Assembly (NCBI GenBank): GCA_910588135.1
Contig: CAJUOT010000008.1
Location: 4,716 to 68,715 of the forward strand
Direction of reading: 5' to 3'
DNA from: an uncultured Oscillospiraceae bacterium
GTDB lineage: Bacteria > Bacillota > Clostridia > Oscillospirales > Oscillospiraceae
Length of the DNA: 64,000 nt
Below the pieces are notes generated by a model. It was given only the letters and a program-made list of their open reading frames with translations. It ran no database searches and was not told the DNA's origin. This document shows, in pieces, positions 1 through 8,392 of this stretch (its first letter is position 1; each line of letters opens with the position of its first letter). A program made the position numbers and the translations under genes.

Positions 1-1106
1 AGCCCCACCGGGTTCCCCCGCTCGTCCGGGTCCGGCCCCGCCACCCCGGTGGCGGACACCGCCAGGTCAACCCCCAGCGCCTTCCGGGCCCCCAGGGCCA
101 TCTGCTCCGCCACCTCGGCGCACACCGCGCCCTTCTCGTCCAGCAGGGCCTGGGACACCCCCAGCACCCCCGCCTTCACCTCGCAGTGGTAACTCACCAC
201 GCCGCCCTTGAACACCGACGCCGACCCCGGCACGTCGGTGAGGCGCTTGGCGATGAGCCCTCCGGTACAGCTCTCCGCCGTCCCCAGGGTGAGGCCCCGT
301 CTCCGGGCCCCCTCCAGCACCACCTGGGGCAGGCCGGACACGTCCGCGCCGTAGACCAGATCCCCCAGAATGGCCCGCACCTCCGCCTCCACCGGGGTGA
401 TGAGGCCGTCCGCCTCCGCCGCCGTGGCGGCCTTGGCGGTGATGCGCAGCTCCACCTCCCCCTCCTTGGCGTAGGGGGCCAAAGTGGGGTTTTGCAGCGC
501 GTTCATCCGCTCCCGGAGCAGATCCTCCACCGCCGACTCCCCCAGGCCGAACACCCGCAGGGTGCGGGAGCGGATCACCCCCTCCCCCAGCCTCGCCAGC
601 CAGGGCACGGCCCGCTCCCGGAACATGGGCAGGCACTCCCTGGGCGGGCCGGGGAGCATGACCACGTACCGCCCGTCCGCCTCAAAGGCGCAGCCGGGGG
701 CGGTGCCCCAGGCGTTGTCCAGCACCTGGCACCCCTCGGGCAGCCACGCCTGCTGGAGGTTGTTGTCCGTCATCCCCTTCCCCATGCTGTGGAAGAAGCA
801 CCGGATGCCCTCGGCGCACTCGGGATGGTAGACCAGCTTTTTCCCGAAGCACTCCGCCAGGGTCTGCTTGGTCAGGTCGTCGCAGGTGGGGCCCAGCCCG
901 CCGGTGGTGACGATCACGTCCGCCCGGCTTTTCGCCAGCTCCACCGCCGCCGCCAGCCGCCCGGGGTTGTCCCCCACCACCGAGTGGTACAGCACGTTCA
1001 ATCCCAGCCCCGCCAGCTCCCGGCTGAGGGCCTGGGCGTCCGAGTTGACAATGCTGCCCAGCAGCAGCTCGGTCCCTACGGACAGGATTTCAACGGTATG
1101 GCTCAT
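1..1106 (-). CDS. cinA: CinA-family nicotinamide-nucleotide amidase / molybdopterin-binding protein (C-terminus cut by window)
   Basis: The reverse strand begins MSHTVEILSVGTELLLGSIV, the typical CinA N-terminus. An N-terminal molybdopterin-binding-type domain is followed by the C-terminal amidase domain; the motif GTAESCTGGL and the block ending DPDERGNPVG are visible. About 368 codons are present and the frame is still open at base 1. Family members are about 410 aa, so roughly the last 40 residues lie outside. CinA C-terminal domains deamidate NMN in pyridine-nucleotide recycling. The ATG at 1106 follows an AAGGAGG site, and a consensus sigma-A promoter lies directly upstream, divergent from aroF. 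The function of the N-terminal domain is not settled for this family. Confidence 0.92.
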   Translation of the reverse strand, partial: MSHTVEILSVGTELLLGSIVNSDAQALSRELAGLGLNVLYHSVVGDNPGRLAAAVELAKSRADVIVTTGGLGPTCDDLTKQTLAECFGKKLVYHPECAEGIRCFFHSMGKGMTDNNLQQAWLPEGCQVLDNAWGTAPGCAFEADGRYVVMLPGPPRECLPMFRERAVPWLARLGEGVIRSRTLRVFGLGESAVEDLLRERMNALQNPTLAPYAKEGEVELRITAKAATAAEADGLITPVEAEVRAILGDLVYGADVSGLPQVVLEGARRRGLTLGTAESCTGGLIAKRLTDVPGSASVFKGGVVSYHCEVKAGVLGVSQALLDEKGAVCAEVAEQMALGARKALGVDLAVSATGVAGPDPDERGNPVG

Positions 1107-1135
1107 GGTCCAGCCTCCTTGAGGATTCTCAGATT

Positions 1136-1164
1136 ATTTTATTCCCTCGCCGGGTTTCTGTCAA
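1136..1164 (-). promoter_or_regulatory. Sigma-A promoter of cinA
   Basis: On the minus strand TTGACA (1164-1159) and TAAAAT (1141-1136) are separated by exactly 17 bp. The predicted start is about 22 nt before the cinA ATG. Confidence 0.8.
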
Positions 1165-1203
1165 GGAAAAGGGCGCCGCCGTCCGCGGCGTCTCCGCACC
1201 CCC

Positions 1204-1232
1204 TTGCATTTTGCCACATGGAGGCATATAAT
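1204..1232 (+). promoter_or_regulatory. Sigma-A promoter of the aromatic operon
   Basis: TTGCAT at 1204-1209 and TATAAT at 1227-1232 are separated by 17 bp, about 27 nt upstream of the expected start of a short leader to aroF. No T-box or leader peptide was recognised in the short 5' UTR. Confidence 0.8.
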
Positions 1233-1265
1233 ATTTTTTATTTGACTGTGAGGGGAGAGCCGATC

Positions 1266-2285
1266 ATGGTTATTGTCATGAAGCCCGGCGTCAGCCAGGA
1301 GAAAATTCAGGCCCTGGTGGCCCAGCTGGAGCGGGAGCACGGCGTGGCCGTCGGCATCACCAACGGGGTGGGCTGCTCCATCCTGGGGCTGGTGGGGGAT
1401 ACCGCCCATATCGACATGGGCAAGCTCACCATGAACGACGACGTAGAGCGGGTCATGCGGGTGCAGGAGCCCTATAAGAAGGCCAACCGCAAGTTCCACC
1501 CCGAGGACACGGTGGCGGACGTGTCCGGCGTGCCCATCGGCGGGGGGCGGTTCACCGTCATTGCCGGTCCCTGCTCCGTGGAGAGCGAGGAGCAGATCGT
1601 GGGGGTGGCCCGGGACGTGAAGGAGGCGGGGGCCGCCCTGCTGCGCGGCGGCGCGTTCAAGCCCCGCACCTCCCCCTACTCCTTCCAGGGCATGGGCGTG
1701 GACGCTCTGGAGCTGCTGCTGGAGGCCAAGGCGGCCACCGGCCTGCCCATCGTGTCCGAGATCATGTCCCCCCGGTACTGCCAGCTGTTCGAGGAAAAGG
1801 TGGACCTGGTGCAGGTGGGTGCCCGGAATATGCAGAACTTCGACTTGCTCAAGGAGGTGGGCCGGCTGTCCAAGCCCGTCCTTTTGAAGCGGGGGCTGTC
1901 CAACACCTACGAGGAGTGGATCATGTCGGCGGAGTACATCATGGCCGCGGGCAATGAGAACGTGATCCTGTGCGAGCGGGGGGTGCGCACCTTTGAGACC
2001 TATACCCGCAACACCCTGGACCTGTCCGCCATCCCGGCCATCCGGAGGATGAGCCACCTGCCCATCGTGGTGGACCCCTCCCACGCGGCGGGGATGTACT
2101 GGATGGTGGAGCCGCTGGCCATGGCCGCCGTGGCGGTGGGGGCGGACGGGCTGATGGTGGAGGTCCACAACGACCCGCCCTGCGCCAAGTGCGACGGGGC
2201 CCAGTCGCTGACGCCGGAGAAGTTCCGCCACCTGATGGGCAGGCTGAACCCGCTCATCAAGCTGATGGGCAGGGAACTGGCATAA
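1266..2285 (+). CDS. aroF: 3-deoxy-7-phosphoheptulonate (DAHP) synthase, AroF/AroG type with N-terminal ACT-like domain
   Basis: A 339-aa protein catalysing the first committed step of aromatic synthesis (PEP plus erythrose 4-phosphate to DAHP). The first ~75 residues form the small ferredoxin/ACT-like domain usual in type I-beta DAHP synthases. The barrel then shows AGPCSVE, GGAFKPRTSPYSFQG, VQVGARNMQNF, LLKRG and VDPSHAAG, which are the family's substrate and metal-binding blocks. The frame is open far upstream (from 186), but the ATG at 1266 is chosen because it follows AGGGGAGAG and the TTGCAT/TATAAT promoter. It heads the shikimate gene cluster. The ACT-like domain suggests feedback control by an aromatic amino acid, which is family inference. 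Confidence 0.96.
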   Translation: MVIVMKPGVSQEKIQALVAQLEREHGVAVGITNGVGCSILGLVGDTAHIDMGKLTMNDDVERVMRVQEPYKKANRKFHPEDTVADVSGVPIGGGRFTVIAGPCSVESEEQIVGVARDVKEAGAALLRGGAFKPRTSPYSFQGMGVDALELLLEAKAATGLPIVSEIMSPRYCQLFEEKVDLVQVGARNMQNFDLLKEVGRLSKPVLLKRGLSNTYEEWIMSAEYIMAAGNENVILCERGVRTFETYTRNTLDLSAIPAIRRMSHLPIVVDPSHAAGMYWMVEPLAMAAVAVGADGLMVEVHNDPPCAKCDGAQSLTPEKFRHLMGRLNPLIKLMGRELA

Positions 2286-2298
2286 GGAGGGAACGGTT

Positions 2299-2631
2299 AT
2301 GGCAAAGCTGGAACGCACATTCACCGGAGACTTTGACACGGTGCTGGCCCGTCTGCACCAGGGCGTGCTCAGCGGGAGCACCACCGCCTCCCTGGAAGGC
2401 GCCGCAGACTACACCGCCGGCCCCGTGCGGGTGGCGGTGCGGATGTACGAACGGTACAGCTGGACCGGCAGCAACCGGGTGGCCATGTCCCTCACCCTGA
2501 CGGGGGAGGACGGCCGCCTGCGCCTCACCGCCATCACCGCCGGGGGCAGCCAGGCCATGTTTTTCAAAATCAACACCTGGGGCGAGGAATCCTTTCTGGA
2601 CACCCTGGCCGCTGTGGTGGACAGCCTGTAA
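2299..2631 (+). CDS. Small conserved protein, DUF6054-like
   Basis: A 110-aa soluble protein starting MAKLERTFTGDFDTVL, with the ATG after a GGAGGGAACGG site 13 bp past aroF. It has no signal peptide or membrane segment. Sequence features such as LHQGVLSGSTTASLE, VRMYERYSW and the closing FLDTL resemble the uncharacterised family I know as DUF6054; this is recalled similarity, not a search result. It sits between aroF and aroB with short spacers, so it is almost surely co-transcribed, but nothing in the sequence gives a catalytic role. Confidence 0.7.
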   Translation: MAKLERTFTGDFDTVLARLHQGVLSGSTTASLEGAADYTAGPVRVAVRMYERYSWTGSNRVAMSLTLTGEDGRLRLTAITAGGSQAMFFKINTWGEESFLDTLAAVVDSL

Positions 2632-2645
2632 AGGGGGCGGACGCC

Positions 2646-3716
2646 GTGAAAACCCTCACCGTGGCCCTGCCGGGCCGGGAATACGATATTTTGATCGAAC
2701 GCGGCCTGCTCTCCCAGGCGGGGAAGCGCGTCCGCGCCGTCCTGCCCCGTGCGCAAAAGCTGGCGGTGGTCACCGACACCAACGTGGGGCCCCTCTACTA
2801 CAACCGGGTGAAGGCCAGCCTGCAGAGGGCCGGATTCCAGGTGGGGCTCTTTGTCCTTCCCGCCGGAGAGAAAAGTAAAAACCCCTTACACCTCGCAGAG
2901 CTGTGGGAGTATCTGATGGAGTTCGGCCTCACCCGGGCCGACGCCGTGGCGGCGCTGGGCGGCGGCGTGGTGGGGGACCTGGCGGGCTTTGCCGCCGCCA
3001 CCATCCTGCGGGGGGTGGCCTTTATCCAGATCCCCACCACCCTCCTGTCCCAGGTGGACAGCAGCGTAGGCGGCAAGGTGGCCGTGGACTTGAACCACGG
3101 CAAGAATCTGGCCGGTGCCTTCCACCAGCCCCGTCTGGTGCTCATGGACCCGGACACGCTGGACACCCTGAGCCTGCCCCAGTTTATGGACGGCATGGCG
3201 GAGGTGTTGAAGTACGGCTGCATCCGGGACCGGGACTTTTTTGACTTCCTGGCCGCCCGTCCCTCCCGGGAGGCGCTCACGGCGGAGATTGAACACATTC
3301 TGTATACCTGCTGCGATTGTAAACGCCAAGTGGTCACGGAGGACGAGCTGGACACCGGCCCCCGGATGGTCCTGAACTTCGGCCACACCCTGGGCCACGC
3401 CTACGAGCTGGCGGGACATTACACCGAATGGACCCACGGCGAGGCAGTGGCGGCGGGTATGTGCGCCGCCGCCAAGCTGGGCGTGAAGCTGGGGGCCACC
3501 CCGGCGGAGGTTCCCGGGCAGATCGAAGCCGCCTGTGCCGCCCTGGGGCTGCCCACCGCCATTTCCTGTACGGCGGAGGACTACGCCGCCGCCATCGGCC
3601 TGGATAAAAAAAGCGCGGGGGCGGATATCACCCTCATCCTGCTGGACAAAATCGGCCATGCCGTCCCCCATAAAATGCCGCGTAAGGACTTGATCGCCCT
3701 TCTGGCTGGACTGTAG
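2646..3716 (+). CDS. aroB: 3-dehydroquinate synthase
   Basis: A 356-aa protein of the usual length for NAD- and metal-dependent AroB, which cyclises DAHP to 3-dehydroquinate. The NAD-binding glycine-rich segment GGGVVGDLAGFAAA lies near residue 105, followed by IPTTLLSQVDSSVGGKVAVD. The metal-ligand region includes MAEVLKYG, FGHTLGHAYE (near 244) and THGEAVAAGM. It begins with ATG 14 bp after the small gene before it. The second enzyme of the pathway directly follows aroF here. Confidence 0.97.
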   Translation: MKTLTVALPGREYDILIERGLLSQAGKRVRAVLPRAQKLAVVTDTNVGPLYYNRVKASLQRAGFQVGLFVLPAGEKSKNPLHLAELWEYLMEFGLTRADAVAALGGGVVGDLAGFAAATILRGVAFIQIPTTLLSQVDSSVGGKVAVDLNHGKNLAGAFHQPRLVLMDPDTLDTLSLPQFMDGMAEVLKYGCIRDRDFFDFLAARPSREALTAEIEHILYTCCDCKRQVVTEDELDTGPRMVLNFGHTLGHAYELAGHYTEWTHGEAVAAGMCAAAKLGVKLGATPAEVPGQIEAACAALGLPTAISCTAEDYAAAIGLDKKSAGADITLILLDKIGHAVPHKMPRKDLIALLAGL

Positions 3717-3814
3717 GCCACGGACCGTCCCGCGGCGGGCTGGGTCATCCCTTCGGCGGCGGGCCGGGTCGTCCCGCCCTACGGGTACAATTGCGATTTG
3801 AGAGGGAGATTACC

Positions 3815-5542
3815 ATGAACATCACCGTCACCCCGTCCGAGCTGTCCGGGGCGGTCACCCCGCCCCCGTCCAAGTCCCAGGCCCACCGGCTGCTCATCGC
3901 CGCCGCCCTGGCCCACGGGGAGAGTGTCATCACCAATGTAGCCTTCTCCCAGGACATCGAGGCCACCATCCGCTGCCTGGAGGAGCTGGGGGCAGGATTT
4001 GCCGTGAAGGGCTCCACCGTCACCGTCCGGGGAATGGGGGCCAATGCCATGTCCCCCCTGCGGCGGATGGCCTACCCCCACCTGGACTGCGGGGAGAGCG
4101 GCTCCACCCTGCGGTTTTTGATCCCCATCGCCCTGGCGGTGCGGGGGGGCGGGATCTTCACCGGCCGTGGGCGGCTGATGGAACGGCCGCTGAAGCCCTA
4201 CTTCGACCTGTTCGACGAGAAGGGCATCTTCTACGAGCAGAAGGACGGCGTGCTTACCGTGTCCGGGATGCTCACACCGGGGGAGTACCGCCTGCCGGGG
4301 GACGTGTCCTCCCAGTTCTTCACCGGCCTGCTGTTCGCCCTGCCCCTGCTGAACGGCCCGTCGGCCATCGTCCCCACCCCCCCCCTGGAGAGCGAGGGGT
4401 ACATCCAGATGACCCTCCAGGCCATGGCGCAGTTCGGGGTGGAGCTGCCCGTCACCCTGTCCCTGCCCCCCCAGTACCACCCCCAGGGAAACCAAACTTA
4501 TCAGGCGGCGGACGTCGCCGTGGAGGGGGACTGGTCTCAGGGCGGATTCTGGTATGCCGCCATGTACCTGTCGGATATGCACGTGGATGTGCGGGGGCTG
4601 AATTACCATTCCACCCAGGGAGACCGGGTGATGGCCGACTATTTTGACCAGTTCTTCATGTTCCAGGAGTCCTTCGACGTGTCCGGCTGCCCCGACCTGG
4701 CGCCCCCCCTGGCCGTCATGGCGGCCCTGCGGGGGATGGGCCCCACCCGGCTGGCGAACGCCGCCCGGCTGCGCATGAAGGAGAGCGACCGGCTGACCTC
4801 CATCACGGCGGTGCTGTCCGCCCTGGGGGCGGATATCCAGGAGGGCCCGGATTCCCTCACCATCCAGGGAAAGGAGCGGCTGGCGGGCGGTGTAAAGGTG
4901 GACAGCTTCAACGACCACCGCATCGCCATGATGGCCGCCATTGCCGCCACCCGGTGCGAAAAGCCCGTCACCATTACAGGCGCGCAGTGCGTGGCCAAGT
5001 CCTACCCCAATTTCTGGGAGGAGCTCGAGCGGCTGGGGGGGAAAATCCAGCGGGAGTATGAGCTGTCCCTGGCCCCCATCGGCCCGGACAACTGGAAACA
5101 GGCCGCCCTGCTCACCACCGACAAGGCCCGCCTCAACCCGCTGGACCAGCAGTGGGTGACCAGCAACGCCTTCTCCCTGCTTCAGGCGGCCTACGACCCC
5201 GCCTGGACCTGCCGCCTGATCCTCTCCGACGGCAAGCCCGTGGGCTTCGCCTTCTTCGGCCTGTGGGAGGAGCGGGGCAGCGTCCCCCTGCTGTGCCGCT
5301 ATATGATCGACGTGGACTGCCAGGGCCGGGGGCTGGGGCGGCAGGCCCTTCCCCTGGTGCTGGATGAGATGTACGCGCTGTACGGCCCCAGGGAGATCTA
5401 CCTCACCGTGGAGCCGGGGAACACCCGGGCCGTGCGGCTGTACGAAGGCTTTGGCTTCCGGCCCACCGGAGAATTCGACTGCACGGAGGCGGTCTACGTC
5501 CGCCCCGCGCCCAGCGGCAATTCTGACCACAAGGAGTTATAA
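3815..5542 (+). CDS. aroA: EPSP synthase fused to a C-terminal GNAT acetyltransferase
   Basis: 575 aa, about 150 residues longer than an ordinary EPSP synthase. Residues 1 to ~415 are AroA: PPPSKSQAHRLL at the start, GESGSTLRFL near 94, LPGDVSSQFFTG near 160, KESDRL near 322 and FNDHRIAMM further on. It joins shikimate 3-phosphate and PEP. From about 418 to the end is a complete GNAT fold resembling spermidine/diamine acetyltransferases of the BltD/PaiA kind: RYMIDVDCQGRGLGRQAL holds the acetyl-CoA loop, then VEPGNTRAVRLYEGFGFRPTGEF. The ATG at 3815 follows AGAGGGAG; an upstream in-frame TTG at 3791 overlaps that site and is rejected. There is no frameshift or stop between the domains. The acetyltransferase substrate is unknown. 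Confidence 0.93.
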   Translation: MNITVTPSELSGAVTPPPSKSQAHRLLIAAALAHGESVITNVAFSQDIEATIRCLEELGAGFAVKGSTVTVRGMGANAMSPLRRMAYPHLDCGESGSTLRFLIPIALAVRGGGIFTGRGRLMERPLKPYFDLFDEKGIFYEQKDGVLTVSGMLTPGEYRLPGDVSSQFFTGLLFALPLLNGPSAIVPTPPLESEGYIQMTLQAMAQFGVELPVTLSLPPQYHPQGNQTYQAADVAVEGDWSQGGFWYAAMYLSDMHVDVRGLNYHSTQGDRVMADYFDQFFMFQESFDVSGCPDLAPPLAVMAALRGMGPTRLANAARLRMKESDRLTSITAVLSALGADIQEGPDSLTIQGKERLAGGVKVDSFNDHRIAMMAAIAATRCEKPVTITGAQCVAKSYPNFWEELERLGGKIQREYELSLAPIGPDNWKQAALLTTDKARLNPLDQQWVTSNAFSLLQAAYDPAWTCRLILSDGKPVGFAFFGLWEERGSVPLLCRYMIDVDCQGRGLGRQALPLVLDEMYALYGPREIYLTVEPGNTRAVRLYEGFGFRPTGEFDCTEAVYVRPAPSGNSDHKEL

Positions 5543-5546
5543 ACCC

Positions 5547-6593
5547 ATGAAATATTCCATTTTCGGCGAGTCCCACGGCCCCGCCATCGGCGTGGTGCTG
5601 GAGGGTGTCCCCCCCGGCCTGGAGCTGGACCTGGACGCCATCCGCTTCGACCTGGGCCGCCGGGCTCCGGGCAAAAATGCCCTGTCCACCGCCCGCAGGG
5701 AGGCGGACGAACCCCATATCCTCTCCGGCGTGTTCCAGGGCCGCACCACCGGCGCGCCCCTGTGCGCCGTCATGGAAAACACCGACACCCGATCGGGGGA
5801 CTACGCGCGCACGAAAGACCTGGCCCGCCCCGGCCACGCCGACTACGCCGCCCATGTGCGCTACGGCGGCTTCCACGACTACCGGGGGGGCGGGCACTTC
5901 TCCGGGCGGCTCACCGCCCCGCTGGTGTTCGCCGGGGGGGTGGCCAAGCAGCTTCTGGCCCAAAGGGGCGTACAGGTGGGCGCCCACATCTCCACCATCT
6001 ACGGGATCAACGACGACGCCCTGGAGGACTGGGAGTCCCTGCGGGCCTGCGCCGCCAAGGACTTCCCGGTGCTGGACGACGAGAAGGGCGCGGAGATGCA
6101 GGCGGCCATTCTGGAGGCCAGAAACGATCTGGATTCGGTGGGCGGCTCCATTGAGTGCGGTGTGTTCGGCCTGCCCCCCGGGCTGGGGGAGCCGGACTTC
6201 GGCCGCAACGCCGAGGGTATCTTTTCCCAGTACCTGTTCGCCGTCCCGGCGGTGAAGGCGGTGGCCTTCGGGGCGGGGACGGCCTTCGCCCTCATGCGGG
6301 GCTCGGAGGCCAACGACCCGCTGTATGTGGACACGGACGGCTCGGTGAAAGCGGAGCAGAACTGCGCCGGGGGAATCAACGGCGGCATCACCAACGGGAT
6401 GCCCCTGGTGTTTGAGGTGACCATGCGCCCCACCCCCTCCATCGCCCGGCGGCAGTTCACCGTGGACCTGGCAAAGCGTGAGAACGCCGAGCTGGAGCTC
6501 ACCGGGCGGCACGACCCCTGTGTGGTCCACCGCGCCGTCCCGGTCATCGAGGCGGCGGCCGCTTTAGCAGCTTGTGAGCTGCTAAAGCTATAG
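5547..6593 (+). CDS. aroC: Chorismate synthase
   Basis: 348 aa, slightly short for the family. It makes chorismate from EPSP using reduced FMN. Visible signatures are MKYSIFGESHGPAIG, RRAPGKN, RPGHADYAAHVRYG, YRGGGHFSGR, NDLDSVGGSIEC and RPTPSIARRQ, which cover the FMN and substrate-binding conserved blocks. The ATG at 5547 is 5 bp past the aroA stop and follows AAGGAGTTAT. It completes the seven-step route to chorismate together with aroK, aroQ and aroE further down. Confidence 0.96.
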   Translation: MKYSIFGESHGPAIGVVLEGVPPGLELDLDAIRFDLGRRAPGKNALSTARREADEPHILSGVFQGRTTGAPLCAVMENTDTRSGDYARTKDLARPGHADYAAHVRYGGFHDYRGGGHFSGRLTAPLVFAGGVAKQLLAQRGVQVGAHISTIYGINDDALEDWESLRACAAKDFPVLDDEKGAEMQAAILEARNDLDSVGGSIECGVFGLPPGLGEPDFGRNAEGIFSQYLFAVPAVKAVAFGAGTAFALMRGSEANDPLYVDTDGSVKAEQNCAGGINGGITNGMPLVFEVTMRPTPSIARRQFTVDLAKRENAELELTGRHDPCVVHRAVPVIEAAAALAACELLKL

Positions 6594-6749
6594 GGGCCTC
6601 CGCAAAAGCGCCTTTCCGCTTTTGTGGGGGGGAGGAGGGGCAGCGGAACGAGCAAGCTTTCGCCGCAGGCGGAAGCGAGGGATATGGAGCTTGCCCCGAC
6701 GAGGCAGCCTGCGAGCTCATGGGAATCTGAATACTGCGAGGTATCTATC
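6594..6749 (+). repeat. Palindromic intergenic repeat between aroC and the hexapeptide gene
   Basis: The spacer holds several short inverted arms, including GCTTTCGCCGC/GCGGCGAAAGC-type segments. Bases 6655-6677 recur exactly, in inverted orientation, at 37268-37290 beside ssrA. A RBS (GCGAGG) for the next gene lies at its right edge. Confidence 0.55.
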
Positions 6750-7238
6750 ATGGATTTGAAAACCTTACGTCAAACCGATGATGATGTGGTTATCCTCCCC
6801 GGCGGGGCCGTGGTGGGGAACGTGACCCTGGGGCCGGACTGCTCGGTGTGGTTCAACGCCGTGATCCGGGGGGACGGCCAGCCCATCACCCTGGGCCGGG
6901 GCTGCAACGTCCAGGACTGCGCCGTCCTCCACTCCGACGTGTTCCCCACTGTGCTGGGGGACTATGTCACCGTGGGCCACGGGGCCATTGTCCACGGCTG
7001 CACCGTGGGAGACAACACCATCGTGGGCATGGGAGCCATTATCCTCAACGGGGCGAAGATCGGCAGGGACTGCATGGTGGGCGCCGGGGCGGTGGTCACC
7101 GGCAAAATGGACGCCCCCGACGGCTCCCTGCTGGTGGGCAGCCCGGCCAGGATGGCCCGGGCGCTCACTGATCAGGAGATTGTCGGGCTGCGCCAAAACG
7201 CGGAGCACTACATCGAACTGGGGGAGGCGTACCGCTGA
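6750..7238 (+). CDS. Gamma carbonic anhydrase-like left-handed beta-helix protein (YrdA/PaaY family)
   Basis: 162 aa made almost wholly of hexapeptide repeats: VVGNVTLGPDCSVWFNAVIRGD, then NVQDCAVLH, TVGHGAIVHGCTVGDNTIVGMGA and the PARMAR tail typical of this family. The three histidine ligands of gamma-class carbonic anhydrases appear to be present (VLH, GHGAIVHG), so metal binding is plausible. The ATG at 6750 is preferred over upstream in-frame starts, which run through the repeat spacer. The stop overlaps the pheA start by one base. Why it sits among aromatic genes is not evident; activity as a carbonic anhydrase is unproven. Confidence 0.88.
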   Translation: MDLKTLRQTDDDVVILPGGAVVGNVTLGPDCSVWFNAVIRGDGQPITLGRGCNVQDCAVLHSDVFPTVLGDYVTVGHGAIVHGCTVGDNTIVGMGAIILNGAKIGRDCMVGAGAVVTGKMDAPDGSLLVGSPARMARALTDQEIVGLRQNAEHYIELGEAYR

Positions 7239-8392
7239 TGGAGGAGCTGCAGTCCCTGCGCCGGGACATCGACGCCATTGACCGGGAGCTCATGGAGCTG
7301 TTCCGCCGCCGGATGGACGTGACCGCCCAAGTGGGCGAGTACAAGCGCGCCCATGGCATCCCCGTGCTGGACCAGGAGCGGGAGCGCCAGGTGCTGCAAA
7401 GCAAAGGGGAGCTGGCCGGGGAGGAACTGCGCCCCGCCGCCGTCACCCTGTTCCAGACCATCATGGCCCTGTCCCGGCGGCAGCAGAGGGACAGGGCGGG
7501 CCAGGGGACGGACAACCCCGGCGTCCGCCGCTGGCAGGAGGCCCAGCATAACGCCCGCCTGCCTGTAAACGCCCCCCGGGTGGCGTACCAGGGGGCGCCG
7601 GGGGCGTACAGTGAGCAGGCGGCGCTGAATTTCTTTGGCCCGGACACGGCCACGGAGGGCCTGGAGCAGTTCGAGGACTGCTTTCTGGCCCTGCGGAAGG
7701 GGCGGGCGGACTATGCCGTGCTGCCCATTGAGAACAGCTCCACCGGGGCCATCCGCCAAATCTACGATTTGCTCACCCAGTACGAGTGCTACATGGTGGG
7801 GGAGACCACCGTCAAGGTGGAGCACTGCCTTATGGCCCTGCCGGGGGCGTCGCTGGACACCATCACCCACGTCTACTCCCACGAGCAGGGCCTGTTCCAG
7901 TGCGAGCGCTACCTCAACGCCCGCCCGGACTGGAATCAGGTGCCCCAGGCGGACACCGCCGGGTCGGCCCAGATGGTGGCGGACAGCGGGGATTTGACAA
8001 AGGCCGCCATCTGCTCGGCGCGGGCGGCGGAGCTGTACGGCCTCACCATTCTGGCCCGGGGCATCAACCACAACAGCCACAACACCACCCGGTTCGTGGT
8101 GGTGTCCCCCCGGCTGGAGCTGCGCCCCGGCGCGGACAAGGTCAGCACCCTGTTCGTCCTGCCCCACGAGGCGGGGTCGCTCCACGAGATACTGACCGTG
8201 TTCAATATCCACGGGCTGAACATGGTCAAGCTGGAGTCCCGCCCCCTGCCCCAGCGGAGCTGGGAATATATGTTCTTCCTGGAGTTCACCGGCGCCCCCG
8301 ATGACCCGGCGGTGGGCGACGCCCTGCACGAGCTGGCCCAGACCACGGGGGAGTTCCGGGTGCTGGGCTGGTTCCCGTCCAACCTGGACTAG
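7238..8392 (+). CDS. pheA: Bifunctional chorismate mutase / prephenate dehydratase
   Basis: 384 aa. Residues 1-90 are an AroQ-type chorismate mutase (LRRDIDAIDRELMELFRRRM, then VLDQERERQVL). From ~110 comes the prephenate dehydratase domain, with VAYQGAPGAYSEQAAL, LPIENSSTGAIRQIYDLL and the C-terminal ACT regulatory domain (TLFVLPHEAGSLHEIL; LVKLESRP-type segment NMVKLESRPL). It turns chorismate into phenylpyruvate and is probably inhibited by phenylalanine through ACT. Its ATG overlaps the previous stop (TGATG), indicating translational coupling. No tyrA is present in the window. Confidence 0.96.
   Translation: MEELQSLRRDIDAIDRELMELFRRRMDVTAQVGEYKRAHGIPVLDQERERQVLQSKGELAGEELRPAAVTLFQTIMALSRRQQRDRAGQGTDNPGVRRWQEAQHNARLPVNAPRVAYQGAPGAYSEQAALNFFGPDTATEGLEQFEDCFLALRKGRADYAVLPIENSSTGAIRQIYDLLTQYECYMVGETTVKVEHCLMALPGASLDTITHVYSHEQGLFQCERYLNARPDWNQVPQADTAGSAQMVADSGDLTKAAICSARAAELYGLTILARGINHNSHNTTRFVVVSPRLELRPGADKVSTLFVLPHEAGSLHEILTVFNIHGLNMVKLESRPLPQRSWEYMFFLEFTGAPDDPAVGDALHELAQTTGEFRVLGWFPSNLD

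Noticed and set aside
186..1265. Long open frame continuing upstream of aroF on the plus strand
   Set aside because: It is the antisense of cinA, lacks an RBS, and the promoter and RBS of aroF lie at 1204-1260; high GC keeps shadow frames open.
3791..3814. Upstream TTG start for aroA
   Set aside because: It overlaps the Shine-Dalgarno sequence of the ATG at 3815, and the added residues are not part of the EPSP synthase fold.
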